Positions 28,401-36,356 of a stretch of 64,000 bases of DNA are shown piece by piece; positions within the stretch are counted from its first letter, which is position 1; each line of letters starts with the position of its first letter. The notes beneath the pieces were generated by a model. The model had not been told where the DNA came from. It saw only the letters and a list, made by a program, of their open reading frames with translations, and searched no databases. The translations under genes and the position numbers were made by a program. The stretch is taken from positions 258,942 through 322,941 of the forward strand of contig NZ_JAHHZF010000006.1 in NCBI RefSeq assembly GCF_018729455.1, written 5' to 3'. This DNA is from Prosthecodimorpha staleyi. GTDB lineage: Bacteria > Pseudomonadota > Alphaproteobacteria > Rhizobiales > Ancalomicrobiaceae.

Positions 28401-29209
28401 GCATGCGAGAGGTCGACCACATAGGTCTGCTCCTCGCGGAAGGCCCGCACGTCGGCCTCCGGCGCGATGGTCATCACGACCCTCAGCTTCTCGCCGTCCG
28501 GTTCGGCGCGGATCTCGCGCAAAGTCGGCGGCGGATCGGAAATCACCGGCGCGAAGTCGATCTCGGCCAGCCGGTTGAAGGTCAGCGTGACCTTGTCGGC
28601 ATCGCGCGCCATCTGGGTGTCGAAGGGGACGTTCCAGCCGAACGAGAAACGCGTGAAGGTCGGGTTGCGGCCGACGCGGAAATCGAGCTTGGCCAGGACC
28701 TTGACGCCGAAGCGTTGCTTCTCGGCCTCGCGCTGGGCCTTGAGCGCCGTCTCGGCGCGCTTGGCCAGTTCGAGGACCACGCTTTCCGGAAGCGTCGGCG
28801 GCGGGCCGGCCCAGGTCGCCGGCAGCAGGTCGACGAACAGGCGCTCGCCGGCCTCCATGGTGTTGATGCGAACCTGGCGGGTCAGCCCGAGGCGGATCGC
28901 CTGGCCGTCGGGATCGCGCCGGGCGATGGTGACATAGGGGGCGAGCTGGGTCGGCAGCCGCTCCACCTCCATCTGCACCGGCTCGGCGAACTGGATCACC
29001 AGGACGCCGTTGTTCACACGGCTGGTGAATTGCGGCAGCAATGCGCGGTCTTTGAAGGTGATGACGATGCGGCCGAACCCCTTCTCCAGGGTGGCGGCGA
29101 TCTCCGCCTTGGCCCCGGCCGCGGCGGCCGGAGCGAGACCGGCCAGCATGAAGCCGGCGAGCAACAGGACGAGACGGCCGAGGACCGACCAGGAGGGGGA
29201 CGCAGACAC
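25421..29209 (-). CDS. Large periplasmic TPR protein of the flagellar cluster
   Basis: The 1262-residue product begins at a GTG and has a Sec signal peptide (LGRLVLLLAGFMLAGLAPAAAAGA). The N-terminal part (about 35-280) is beta-rich and contains KGFGRIVITFKDRALLPQF-type segments. A Pro/Ala/Gly-rich linker with GKTPEAGKAPVAGKPG repeats follows (about 295-400). A second beta-rich region covers about 400-620. The long C-terminal half is helical, with tetratricopeptide-like repeats (about 660-1200) and a basic, disordered tail. It is the last gene of fliL-fliM-DUF6468-MotE. Large proteins of this kind occur in hyphomicrobial flagellar clusters; a motor or stator role is an inference from position. 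Confidence 0.75.
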   Translation of the reverse strand: MSASPSWSVLGRLVLLLAGFMLAGLAPAAAAGAKAEIAATLEKGFGRIVITFKDRALLPQFTSRVNNGVLVIQFAEPVQMEVERLPTQLAPYVTIARRDPDGQAIRLGLTRQVRINTMEAGERLFVDLLPATWAGPPPTLPESVVLELAKRAETALKAQREAEKQRFGVKVLAKLDFRVGRNPTFTRFSFGWNVPFDTQMARDADKVTLTFNRLAEIDFAPVISDPPPTLREIRAEPDGEKLRVVMTIAPEADVRAFREEQTYVVDLSHAAKAVNPAEAAIRKVLDPEADKQRTVVNAPGTARPPEAGKTPEAGKAPVAGKPGTAPEAKPAGASAAGTARPPAAAPGTDPAVKTSLIDLPPEPDPAPPPKPAAAVEKAAAAPMADEEAGDDPGASGEARPEVRSGRSNTVKIVRVEAKRIGSVVRVAFPFPGKVASAAVKRGDNLWIVFDTQLSMDLRAIAAVLGTTAADVSVNRTERGQVLRIRLTEPMLTTLGLDGNSWILSIGEMVLEPARPLVLKREFRSEGQGLIRVPLSDAGSVHEINDASTGDMFYVVTAFGPPRGLLKPYSFPEMETLASAHGVAVVPRTDDLKVGIEFDSVVMTRERGLTLSTGALGSPSYELPKPVRKAARRVVDPSTFAVKDPAEFTERVRGLIDQIAEAGEQQKAPLRFQLAEFYVAHRFAPEALGILRLLAADEPGIERDPGFIVLFGAAQTMAGRTAPALRALSRTEVADNPDAALWRTIAAASEQKWDEARDAAQKGAGAVGGYPIDIQAAYVLAGAEAAVELNDFRAAQSRLAEILPEEIAPDLRARYEMLQARIADAAGRPEDAMERLDRLAASADRKAAAEAEYRRLRVLVRDQKIEAAEAIERLKSLVFGWRGDEIELKSLRFMAQLQAQHGLYREAFQNMRNALQVAPQSETAKLLQDDMGREFVSLYLDGNADRLKPVEALALYYDFRELTPVGRLGDEIVRRLADRLVGVDLLDQASELLAYQIDQRLRGAAKAQIAADLAMIHLIDRKPDKALAVLNKTRQSQLPVSVERQRRVVEARALSETGRADVALELLSALGGADVDRLRADIMWRAKRWHEAGERLETMLGGRWNEPTPLDDQERQDVIRAAVAYALASDDLALGRLRSKFADRMKDSPSSATFDVVTAPIQSQGTEFRAIAKEIAAIDTMRGFLDEYRSQYMKGPADTKPADPQPGKPPAAPGPAAANSPDRKGPERTASITRPETRKPAVGNGTGTKLAQADPAPDPAKKH

Positions 29210-29287
29210 GGGAACCCATCGGCGAGAACAGCACCGTCTCCGACGGTAGTCCTGCGCGATGAAGGGATGTTTAAGTCGATCTCCGAC

Positions 29288-30064
29288 TCAGCCGCCCTTG
29301 CCTTCGATTTTAGGCAAATCCCGGACCGGCGACGGCCCCGGATCGCGGCCCTTGCGGTTGGCGAGTTCCACCGTCAGCTTCTCGGCCGCGTCGGGGCTCA
29401 TCTTGGAGACCACGTCGCCGAGCTTCTTCGGATTCATCTGGCGGGCGATATCGACGAGCAGTTTGGTGTCGAGACGGTCGAAGACGCGCGCGGCGTCCTT
29501 GGCCTTCATGGACTCGTACATCTTGACCAGATCGGTGATCTCCTTGCCCTTCTCGTCCTCCTTGGCGGCGGCGCCGGCACCGACCTTCTCCTCGATGGTC
29601 TTCAGATCGTCGATCCGCTTCTCGATCTTGCCCTCGGTTGCCTTGAGCAGGTTCTCGCGCGCCTCGAGTTCGCGCTCGCGCTGTTCCAGGAGCTTCCGCC
29701 GCTCGGCGAGCTTCTCCAGGATGGTGATTTCGGACAGGAGTTCGCTGCCGCCGATGGGCTTGGCCTCGGGCGGCCGTTCGGTGGTGATCTCGACGCGCGA
29801 GCGCGCGGTTTCGGCCGCCTTGGAGAGCGGCGTCTGCAGTTCCGGCGGACCGTCGCCCCCGCCATGTCCACCTCCCGAGCCCGATCCCGTGATGATCGGG
29901 TCCGGCGTCACGTCCTTGAACAGTTCCGCCGCACTGGGCAGGTTCCGGGACGCCGGCGGCTTCGCCGGCTGCGGACCGCCGGCGCTGGCGAGGTGGATCC
30001 CCTTCAGCGCCAGCAGGACCGCGGCGGCGAAGACCACCAGGGGGATGAGGCGGGGCTGGTTCAT
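29288..30064 (-). CDS. MotE-family / MgtE-N-like flagellar protein
   Basis: MotE-family proteins are periplasmic chaperones for motor proteins in rhizobia. The 258-residue product starts MNQPRLIPLVVFAAAVLLAL, with one N-terminal signal/anchor helix (about 7-27). A Gly/Pro-rich linker follows, then a long coiled coil (about 115-185: ILEKLAERRKLLEQRERELE and following residues). The C-terminal MgtE-N/MotE domain reads VKMYESMKAKDAARVFDRLD, LLVDIARQMNPKKLGDVVSK, MSPDAAEKLTVEL. Its ATG overlaps the stop of the DUF6468 gene (ATGA). Calling it MotE proper is probable but not certain. Confidence 0.82.
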   Translation of the reverse strand: MNQPRLIPLVVFAAAVLLALKGIHLASAGGPQPAKPPASRNLPSAAELFKDVTPDPIITGSGSGGGHGGGDGPPELQTPLSKAAETARSRVEITTERPPEAKPIGGSELLSEITILEKLAERRKLLEQRERELEARENLLKATEGKIEKRIDDLKTIEEKVGAGAAAKEDEKGKEITDLVKMYESMKAKDAARVFDRLDTKLLVDIARQMNPKKLGDVVSKMSPDAAEKLTVELANRKGRDPGPSPVRDLPKIEGKGG

Positions 30065-30588
30065 GCCGCCCGACCGTCCATGTCGCGGCGCAGGCTCGCG
30101 AGCCGTTCGGCCGACTGGGCGAACTTGGCCTTCAGTTCCGACATGCGCGGACGCGCGGCGGCGGCATCGGCAGCCGACGGCGGTGCCACGTCGGGCGCCT
30201 GCGCCTCCGGCATGGCCGACCCGCCGGTAGGCGGCGCGGGCTCGGCGGCGGCAGTCGCGCGCGCGGTGCGGGTGATCTGCATGATGCGCTCGAGCACCTG
30301 GCTGCCCTCGCCGATCTCGCGCGCGATCTCGACCGAGAAATACTCGGCCTCGCGCACGCGCTTGGCGAGCGTGCGGTCGCATTCGGTCGCCGCCTCGCGC
30401 AGGCCTCCGATCGCCCGCTCGGCGACTTCGGTGACCCGCACCAGTTCGCCGATGGTCGCCCTGAGCTGCGTCTCGTCCGCCCGCAGCCGCTTGAGGCGGG
30501 TGTTGAGCAGAACGCAGTAGCCGATCGTGATCGTCAGCAGAACGGCGACCACGACTTCGATGGCGATACTGATCCAGCTGCCGGTCAT
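30061..30588 (-). CDS. DUF6468-type flagellar membrane protein
   Basis: The 175-residue product starts MTGSWISIAIEVVVAVLLTI and has one N-terminal membrane helix (about 6-29). A coiled-coil region (about 30-105) contains CVLLNTRLKRLRADETQLRA, and a Pro/Ala linker leads to a C-terminal basic helix (MSELKAKFAQSAERLASLRR). This layout fits the small alphaproteobacterial family found between fliM and motE genes. It overlaps fliM by ATGA and the MotE-family gene by ATGA, so all three are translationally coupled. The function in the motor is not known to me. Confidence 0.75.
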   Translation of the reverse strand: MTGSWISIAIEVVVAVLLTITIGYCVLLNTRLKRLRADETQLRATIGELVRVTEVAERAIGGLREAATECDRTLAKRVREAEYFSVEIAREIGEGSQVLERIMQITRTARATAAAEPAPPTGGSAMPEAQAPDVAPPSAADAAAARPRMSELKAKFAQSAERLASLRRDMDGRAA

Positions 30589-31814
30589 GATGGCTGCATG
30601 TCCTTCTGCGAGGCGGCCTTCTCGAAGGCGGCCAGGGTCATTTTGGGGCGTTTCAGATTGCGCGCGACGCGCACGGAGATGTTCTCGCCGACCCGGCCCA
30701 TCTGGCCTTCGGTCAGGACGACGCCGCCGCAGGTGATGGTGACCGGGTCCTGCGGTCCCACGTCGAAGACCAGCGTCTGGCCGACCTCGAGATCGAGCAC
30801 CTGCCGAAGCGGCAGGTCGCGCTCGAACAGCACGGCGTCGACGGCGATGTCGGCGGAATAGATCTCGGTGGCGAGATGGCCTTCCCAGATCGGATCGCGG
30901 CCGAACTTCTCGCCCATGAACATCTGGAGCAGAAGCTCGCGGATCGGCTCCAGGGTGGCGTAGGGGATCAGCACCTCGATCTTGCCGCCCCGGTCCTCCA
31001 TGTCGATCCGGAACTCGGCCAGGATCGCCGCATTGGCCGGCCGCGAAACGGCCGCGAAACGCGGGTTGGTCTCCAGTCGCTCCAGGTTGAAGCGCACCGG
31101 CGACAGCGGCGCGAACGCGGCCTCGGCATCCGTCAGCACGATCTCGATCATGCGCCGGACCAGATTGGTCTCGATCGTCGTATAGGGCCGCCCCTCGATC
31201 CGGATCGGCGTCGTGCCGCGCCCGCCGCCGAGGAGCACGTCGATGATCGAATAGATCAGGCTGGAATCGACCGTCACCAGGCCGAAATTGTCCCATTCCT
31301 CGGCCTTGAACACGCCCAGGATGGCCGGCAGCGGGATCGAGTTCAGGTAGTCGCCGAAGCGCACCGAGGTGATGCTGTCGAGCGAGACTTCGACATTGTC
31401 GGAGGTGAAGTTGCGCAGCGACGTCGTGGTCAGCCGGACCAGCCGGTCGAACACGATTTCGAGCATCGGCAGACGCTCGTAGGAGACCATCGCCGAGTTG
31501 ATCAGCGCGCGGATGCCCGACTGGTCGCCCGCGATCTGGCCGTCCAGGTTGAAGCCGAGGAGGTTGTCGATCTCCTCCTGGTTCAGGATGCGGTCGCCGC
31601 CGCGGGTCGCCTGGTCGAGGTCGGCGTCGCCGTCGTCGAGCAGTGCGCCCCAATGGGCGGCCATGTCGTCGGCACCCTCGACGCCCTGCTCGGCGAGCGC
31701 GGCGCCCCATTCGGCCGCGAGATCGTCGCCGCCGTCCTCGCCCTTCTGCTCGGCGAGCGCCGCCCCCCAGGCAGCGTCGATATCGTCGAGATCGTCGTCT
31801 TCCGGTCCCGCCAT
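30585..31814 (-). CDS. fliM: Flagellar motor switch protein FliM with N-terminal repeats
   Basis: FliM forms the C-ring with FliG and FliN and binds CheY-P. The 409-residue protein carries three acidic repeats at its start: DDIDAAWGAALAEQ, DDLAAEWGAALAEQ and DDMAAHWGALLDD. The conserved CheY-binding/EIDxLL segment ILNQEEIDNLLGF (about 76-88) comes after them instead of at the extreme N-terminus. The middle CheC-like domain (RALINSAMVSYERLPMLEIV, LPAILGVFKAEEWDNFGLVT, IIDVLLGGGRG) and the SpoA domain (LRQVLDLEVGQTLVFDVGPQ) are complete. It lies 6 bases after fliL. Confidence 0.94.
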   Translation of the reverse strand: MAGPEDDDLDDIDAAWGAALAEQKGEDGGDDLAAEWGAALAEQGVEGADDMAAHWGALLDDGDADLDQATRGGDRILNQEEIDNLLGFNLDGQIAGDQSGIRALINSAMVSYERLPMLEIVFDRLVRLTTTSLRNFTSDNVEVSLDSITSVRFGDYLNSIPLPAILGVFKAEEWDNFGLVTVDSSLIYSIIDVLLGGGRGTTPIRIEGRPYTTIETNLVRRMIEIVLTDAEAAFAPLSPVRFNLERLETNPRFAAVSRPANAAILAEFRIDMEDRGGKIEVLIPYATLEPIRELLLQMFMGEKFGRDPIWEGHLATEIYSADIAVDAVLFERDLPLRQVLDLEVGQTLVFDVGPQDPVTITCGGVVLTEGQMGRVGENISVRVARNLKRPKMTLAAFEKAASQKDMQPS

Positions 31815-31820
31815 GGCGCC

Positions 31821-32342
31821 CTACTGGATGATGATTTCCTTGAACAGGACGGCGTCGATCTTGGACGGATAGATCGCCACGTTGACGCGCTTGGCGAGTT
31901 CCTCCTTGACGCGGAAGAGCCCGGCCGAGCCGTCGAGATCGGAAGTCCTGAGTTCGCGCAAATAGACCTGGAAGGCGTCGAGCACGCGCGGCAGCACCGG
32001 CTGGATCTTGCCGGCGACCGTCTTGTCGGTGACCTCCAGCGCGATCCGGACCTTGAGATAGGTGGCGCGCTGGTCGACCGTCGAGAGATTGACGGTCATC
32101 TCCGGCAGCTCGACGAACATCACATCCTTCTGCGGCGCGCCATGGCCGCCGGCGTCGCCGTGGGCGCCGCCGCCGCCCTTGCCGCCGAACATCCCCATGA
32201 AATAGGCGCCGGCCCCGCCGCCGCCGACGAGCACCACCGCGCCGACCGCCCCGATCAGCATCATTTTCTTCTTCTTGGCCTTGGCGGCATCGGCGTCGGC
32301 GGGCTTCTCCGCCTCGTCCTTCGGCGTCGGCTTCTTGGCCAT
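31821..32342 (-). CDS. fliL: Flagellar basal body-associated protein FliL
   Basis: FliL is an inner-membrane protein around the stator. The 173-residue product starts MAKKPTPKDEAEKPADADAA behind a GAGGAG site. One transmembrane helix (about 27-47, MMLIGAVGAVVLVGGGGAGA) is followed by a Gly-rich linker. The periplasmic stomatin-like domain contains VELPEMTVNLSTVDQRATYL, LKVRIALEVTDK and the terminal KIDAVLFKEIIIQ. It heads the minus-strand unit fliL-fliM-DUF6468-MotE-TPR and is divergent from flgF. Confidence 0.93.
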   Translation of the reverse strand: MAKKPTPKDEAEKPADADAAKAKKKKMMLIGAVGAVVLVGGGGAGAYFMGMFGGKGGGGAHGDAGGHGAPQKDVMFVELPEMTVNLSTVDQRATYLKVRIALEVTDKTVAGKIQPVLPRVLDAFQVYLRELRTSDLDGSAGLFRVKEELAKRVNVAIYPSKIDAVLFKEIIIQ

Positions 32343-32506
32343 CAGGGCTCCTCGGGACGTGCCCGCCCGGCATCCGAATGGACGCCGGTCGGCCACACCC
32401 CACCGTTGCGTGTCGGGCCGCCCGCGCATCGGCCCAAAACCGGCACGCATGCGGCTCTATGGGCGGGAATGCCCATCGATCCTGCACCGTCAACTCTTGC
32501 TTAGGA

Positions 32507-32532
32507 ATGGTTAACGGGTCGTAAAGATTAAC
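32507..32532. promoter_or_regulatory. Degenerate CtrA-type site upstream of fliL
   Basis: ATGGTTAAC (32507-32515, reverse half-site TTAACCAT) is followed after six bases by TAAAG and then ATTAAC (32527-32532). It aligns with the exact boxes at 22803 and 42226, which read ATGGTTAAC-N6-TTAAC. It lies 165 bases upstream of fliL on the divergent side of flgF. A single further TTAACCAT (32712-32719) overlaps the predicted start of the flgF transcript. Confidence 0.5.
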
Positions 32533-32628
32533 GGTTTGGCAAGAGATCCCCGCGCGCTGCGCCGCCCGCCCGCGCCCGCGCGCGAGGCTGGCCTCAGCGG
32601 CAAACTCTTCTCGGTCGACCGGGCGCGG

Positions 32629-32647
32629 CCCGGCAGAAACTGCCCGC
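32629..32647. promoter_or_regulatory. ftr-like (FlbD) site upstream of flgF
   Basis: CCCGGCAGAAACTGCCCGC is an imperfect palindrome about 50 bases upstream of the sigma-54 promoter of flgF. It closely resembles the palindromes upstream of flgI (42248-42266) and flgE (58626-58643), and the CGGC-AAA-GC core known for FlbD-bound ftr enhancers of Caulobacter. Confidence 0.6.
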
Positions 32648-32695
32648 AGCCTGGCGGCATGATATCAACTCTCTGATTTCATTGAATTCTGTGCC

Positions 32696-32711
32696 TGGCA
32701 CGGTCTTCGCA
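32696..32711 (+). promoter_or_regulatory. Sigma-54 promoter of flgF
   Basis: TGGCACGGTCTTCGCA matches the sigma-54 consensus TGGCACG-N4-TTGCW with one mismatch, and the -24 GG and -12 GC are at the correct 10-base separation. Transcription should start near 32722, about 50 bases before the flgF ATG. Confidence 0.75.
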
Positions 32712-32770
32712 TTAACCATGTCGACCGTCCAGGCTGGGGAGCCGGGGAGCGGTCGCCGGGGAAGACCGAA

Positions 32771-33505
32771 ATGGAAAATGCGCAGCTCGTCGGGCTGGCG
32801 CGTCAGGCCACGCTGCGACGGCAGCTCGATCTGATCGCCAACAACATCGCCAACGTCAACACCAACGGCTTCAAGGCGCAGACCCTACTGCTGGAAGAAA
32901 CCCGGCAGCCCCAGGCGAGCGCCGACAGCTTCCTGACGCCCGACAGGCCGATCAGTTTCGTCATCGACGATGCCAATCTCTACGACTTCCAGCCCGGCCA
33001 GATGATGCAGACCGGCAATCCGACCGACCTGGCCCTCGACGGCAAGGGCTGGTTCGTCATCCAGACCGCCCAGGGCGAACGCTTCACCCGCAACGGGTCC
33101 TTCGCCATCAACAACGAGGGCCGGCTTGTCACCCGTGACGGCGACACCGTGCTGACCGACGCCGGGCCGCTGACGCTCGCTCCGAACGAGCAGACCCCGA
33201 CGATCGCCGCCGACGGCACCATCTCCACCAACCAGGGCGTGCGCGGCAAGCTGCGCGTGGTCGACTTCGCCAATCCGGGCGAGCTCAAGAAGATCGGCGA
33301 GACGCTGTTCGAGGGCCAGAATCCGCAGCCGGCGACGCTGCCGCGCGTCGTCCAGGGACAGATCGAGAAGTCCAACGTCCGCGCGGTCGTCGAACTGACA
33401 CGGATGATCGCGGTCGGGCGCGCCTACGAGTCGGTCGCGAAGTGGATGCAGGACGCCAACGACCTGCGCCGCAACGCGATCGAAAAGCTCGCCACGGTCA
33501 ACTGA
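32771..33505 (+). CDS. flgF: Flagellar basal-body rod protein FlgF
   Basis: FlgF is a proximal rod protein. The 244-residue product starts MENAQLVGLARQATLRRQLD and has the rod signature LDLIANNIANVNTNGFKAQT. The central FlgE/F/G region contains GNPTDLALDGKGWFVIQTAQ and RNGSFAINNEGRLVTRDGD, and the C-terminal helix is ARVELTRMIAVGRAYESVAK-like (residues about 210-235). It heads flgF-flgG-flgA-flgH and is preceded by a sigma-54 promoter with an ftr-like site. Confidence 0.95.
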   Translation: MENAQLVGLARQATLRRQLDLIANNIANVNTNGFKAQTLLLEETRQPQASADSFLTPDRPISFVIDDANLYDFQPGQMMQTGNPTDLALDGKGWFVIQTAQGERFTRNGSFAINNEGRLVTRDGDTVLTDAGPLTLAPNEQTPTIAADGTISTNQGVRGKLRVVDFANPGELKKIGETLFEGQNPQPATLPRVVQGQIEKSNVRAVVELTRMIAVGRAYESVAKWMQDANDLRRNAIEKLATVN

Positions 33506-33519
33506 GGAGGGTCCGACCC

Positions 33520-34305
33520 ATGAAGGCTCTCCATATCGCAGCCTCCGGCATGATGGCGCAGGAGCTCAACGTCGAGCTCATCTCGAACAATATCGCCAAC
33601 ATGCGCACGACCGGCTTCAAGCGCCAGCGAGCCGACTTCCAGGATCTGCTCTACCAGAACCTGCGCCAGGTCGGCTCGCAGGCCTCCGACGCCGGCAACG
33701 TGCTACCGACCGGCGTGCAGATCGGCTCGGGCGTACGCACCGCCGCCACCCCGCGCATCATGTCCCAAGGCACGGTGGAATCGACCGAGAAGGAACTCGA
33801 CATCGCCATTCGGGGCGAGGGCTTCTTCCGCATCCTGCTGCCGGACGGCCGCACCGCCTATACCCGCGACGGCTCCTTCGAGCGCGACGCGACCGGCCAG
33901 ATCGTCACCGCCAACGGCTACGCGCTCGATCCGGCGATCACGGTCCCGGTCAATGCCACCGGCCTGACCATCAGCCCGCAGGGCGCGGTTTCCGCAGTCG
34001 TCGGCACCGCCACCACCGCGACGGTGCTCGGCCAGATCCAGATCGCCCGCTTCGTCAACAAGACCGGCCTCGAAGCGATCGGCGACAACCTCTACCTGGA
34101 GACCGCCTCCTCCGGTGCCGCCCAGCTCGCCAATCCGGGCGACGAGGCCTACGGGCAGCTGCTCCAGAACCATCTCGAAATCGCCAACGTCAATCCGGTC
34201 TCGGAGATCTCCGACCTGATCGCCGCGCAGCGCGCCTACGAGATGAATTCGCGCGTCATCCGAGCCGCCGACGAGATGATGTCGGCCACCATCCAGTTCA
34301 AGTGA
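33520..34305 (+). CDS. flgG: Flagellar basal-body rod protein FlgG
   Basis: FlgG is the distal rod protein. The 261-residue product starts MKALHIAASGMMAQELNVEL behind a GAGGAGG site, and continues with ISNNIANMRTTGFKRQRADF. The middle ELDIAIRGEGFFRILLPDGR and the C-terminal NVNPVSEISDLIAAQRAYEM with VIRAADEMM are family hallmarks. Length is normal. It follows flgF by 14 bases. Confidence 0.96.
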   Translation: MKALHIAASGMMAQELNVELISNNIANMRTTGFKRQRADFQDLLYQNLRQVGSQASDAGNVLPTGVQIGSGVRTAATPRIMSQGTVESTEKELDIAIRGEGFFRILLPDGRTAYTRDGSFERDATGQIVTANGYALDPAITVPVNATGLTISPQGAVSAVVGTATTATVLGQIQIARFVNKTGLEAIGDNLYLETASSGAAQLANPGDEAYGQLLQNHLEIANVNPVSEISDLIAAQRAYEMNSRVIRAADEMMSATIQFK

Positions 34306-34316
34306 CAGGCTGAGCC

Positions 34317-35303
34317 ATGACCGCCCGCCCCGCCTTCCTCAAGTCCCGCGCCGCGGCCGCACTTGCGCTCGCCCTCCTGGCGACCGGCGCCGACGCCCGG
34401 CCCGTGCTGCGCGCGAGCGTCACGGTCGGCGCCGACCTCGTCACCATCGGCGATTTCTTCGACGATGCCGGCGCACTGGCCGACCGTGCCATCTTCCGGG
34501 CCCCCGACCTCGGCACCACCGGCACCGTGCCGGCCTGGCGGGTCATCGCGGAGGCGCGCGCGGCCGGCCTTGCCGACGCCACCGAGGGCAATCTGGTCGA
34601 GATCTCGGTCACCCGCAGCGCGCGCGAGATCGGTGCCGGCGAGATCCAGCGCCTGGTCGGCGCGGCGGTCGCCCGGCAGATGAACATTGCCGGTGCCGAC
34701 AGTCTCCAGATCACCTTCGACGCCCCGCTCGAACCGCGGCTCGCCGACGAGCGCTCGGCAACCCCGATCCGCGTCGCCAGCGTCAGCCTGCTGCCCGGAC
34801 AGGACCGGTTCGAAGCCCTGCTGCTGCTCGACCGCGGCGGCAGCCAGGACCGCATCCGGCTGCGCGGCGCCGCCGTCGAGGTCGTCGACATCCTGACGCT
34901 CGCCCGGCCGGTCGTGCGCGGCGAGGTCGTAACCGCCGACGATCTCGTCGTCGACCGGGTCCCGAAACGACAGGCCGGTGCGGTCAGGCCGATCGCCGCT
35001 GAGGAGATCGCCGGCCTCGCCGCCCGCCGCACGCTCAGGGCCGGCCAGCCGGTCGTCGTCTCCGACTTCACCAAACCGGTCCTCGTCCAGCGCGGCGAGA
35101 CCGTCGCGATCGTGTTCGAGAGCCCGGGCCTGATCCTGACCGCACGCGGCCAGGCACTGGAGCCCGGAGCCCTCGGCCAGACCGTCAGCGTACTCAATCA
35201 GCAGTCCAAGCGCAGCGTGATCGGCGTCGTCACCGGACAGGGCCGGGTCACCATCGGCGGCCGCACGCCGGTCGCCAGTCTCGCCGGAGGTCCCAAGCCG
35301 TGA
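34317..35303 (+). CDS. flgA: Flagellar P-ring chaperone FlgA
   Basis: FlgA is the periplasmic chaperone for P-ring assembly by FlgI. The 328-residue product has a signal peptide (MTARPAFLKSRAAAALALAL, cleavage after ADA). The SAF domain is in the C-terminal half: RPVVRGEVVTADDLVVDRVP, LAARRTLRAGQPVVVSDFTK, VQRGETVAIVFESPGLILTA. The N-terminal extension of about 180 residues (VGADLVTIGDFFDDAG) is common in alphaproteobacteria. It lies 11 bases after flgG, and its stop overlaps the GTG start of flgH (GTGA). Confidence 0.92.
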   Translation: MTARPAFLKSRAAAALALALLATGADARPVLRASVTVGADLVTIGDFFDDAGALADRAIFRAPDLGTTGTVPAWRVIAEARAAGLADATEGNLVEISVTRSAREIGAGEIQRLVGAAVARQMNIAGADSLQITFDAPLEPRLADERSATPIRVASVSLLPGQDRFEALLLLDRGGSQDRIRLRGAAVEVVDILTLARPVVRGEVVTADDLVVDRVPKRQAGAVRPIAAEEIAGLAARRTLRAGQPVVVSDFTKPVLVQRGETVAIVFESPGLILTARGQALEPGALGQTVSVLNQQSKRSVIGVVTGQGRVTIGGRTPVASLAGGPKP

Positions 35304-36043
35304 ACACCACCCCGCTCGCCATCCTGCTCCTCGGCACGACGCTGCTGGCCGGCTGCTCGACCGTCGACCGGCTCGCCAATGTCGGCGAACAGCCGAAGCT
35401 CAGCGCAATCAAGGATCCGACCGCGGCGACCGGATATAAGCCGGTCAGCATGCCGATGCCGGAGCCGCAGGTCGCCGCCTATGCGCCGAATTCGCTCTGG
35501 CGCTCCGGCTCGCGCGCCTTCTTCAAGGACCAGCGCGCCGCCCGCGTCGGCGACATCCTGACCGTCAAGGTGACCATCGGCGACAAGGCCGAGATCGACA
35601 ACGAGACCAAGCGCTCGCGCACCCACAGCGAGAATGTGGGTCTCACCGGCCTGCCGGCGGACGCGATCCAGAAGGTCATTCCGAGCAACAGCACGACCAC
35701 GCCCGCCGCCCTGGTCGGCGACACGTCGAGTTCCGCCTCCGACGGCAAGGGCTCGGTCAACCGCTCCGAGACGCTGGCGACCAATGTCGCCACCGTCGTC
35801 ACCCAGGTCCTGCCGAACGGCAACATGGTCATCGAGGGCAAGCAGGAGGTGCGGGTCAATTTCGAGGTGCGCGAGCTGATCGTGGCCGGGATCATCCGGC
35901 CGGAGGATATCGCCGCCGACAACACGATCGATTCCACCAAGATCGCCGAGGCCCGCATCGCCTATGGCGGCCGCGGCCAGATCACCGACGTGCAGCAGCC
36001 GCGCCTCGGCAACCAGGTCATGGACATCCTGCTGCCCTTCTGA
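35300..36043 (+). CDS. flgH: Flagellar L-ring lipoprotein FlgH
   Basis: FlgH forms the outer-membrane L ring. The 247-residue lipoprotein starts with a GTG overlapping the flgA stop. The signal MNTTPLAILLLGTTLLAGC has lipobox LAGC. Conserved segments are NSLWRSGSRAFFKDQRAARV, GDILTVKVTIGDKAEIDNET and IVAGIIRPEDIAADNTIDST, with a final QPRLGNQVMDILLPF. It is the last gene of the plus-strand rod/ring operon. Confidence 0.95.
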   Translation: MNTTPLAILLLGTTLLAGCSTVDRLANVGEQPKLSAIKDPTAATGYKPVSMPMPEPQVAAYAPNSLWRSGSRAFFKDQRAARVGDILTVKVTIGDKAEIDNETKRSRTHSENVGLTGLPADAIQKVIPSNSTTTPAALVGDTSSSASDGKGSVNRSETLATNVATVVTQVLPNGNMVIEGKQEVRVNFEVRELIVAGIIRPEDIAADNTIDSTKIAEARIAYGGRGQITDVQQPRLGNQVMDILLPF

Positions 36044-36314
36044 CGCCCCCGGCTCCCGTCCGGTGCCGCCCGTCCCGACGCGGCGCCGGCGCCCGCCTCA
36101 AGCACCCCGCCCCGCCCGTCCCTGCCCTAACATCCCTGCCCGACCGTCCATCTCCCAACGCCCCTCCCCGAACGCGCCGGATCCCCCCGGGACTCCCCAC
36201 CCGGCCGGCGTATCGACGAGGCGCGGGTCCGCCCCGGGACCCGCGCCTCCCACCCTTCTCGACTTCGAAACCGGGATCGGACCGCCCGGCCGGTGGTCGC
36301 CGCCGGGCATCAGC
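36044..36314. other. GC-rich intergenic region, no gene seen
   Basis: This region between convergent flgH and the tautomerase gene is C/G-rich on the plus strand (runs of CCCC and CCGCCC). All open frames in it have the Pro/Arg composition of non-coding GC-rich DNA. No clear terminator hairpin with a T-run was found. Confidence 0.4.
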
Positions 36315-36356
36315 CCGGTGCCGGGACAAATTCCGGTGCCGGGCCTCAGCCCGGTG
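36315..36356. repeat. 18-bp tandem repeat (CCGGTGCCGGG unit)
   Basis: Two full 18-base units starting CCGGTGCCGGG (36315-36332, 36333-36350) and a partial third form a small minisatellite that includes the last codons of the tautomerase gene. The reverse complement of the same unit is repeated at 52946-52999. Confidence 0.6.
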
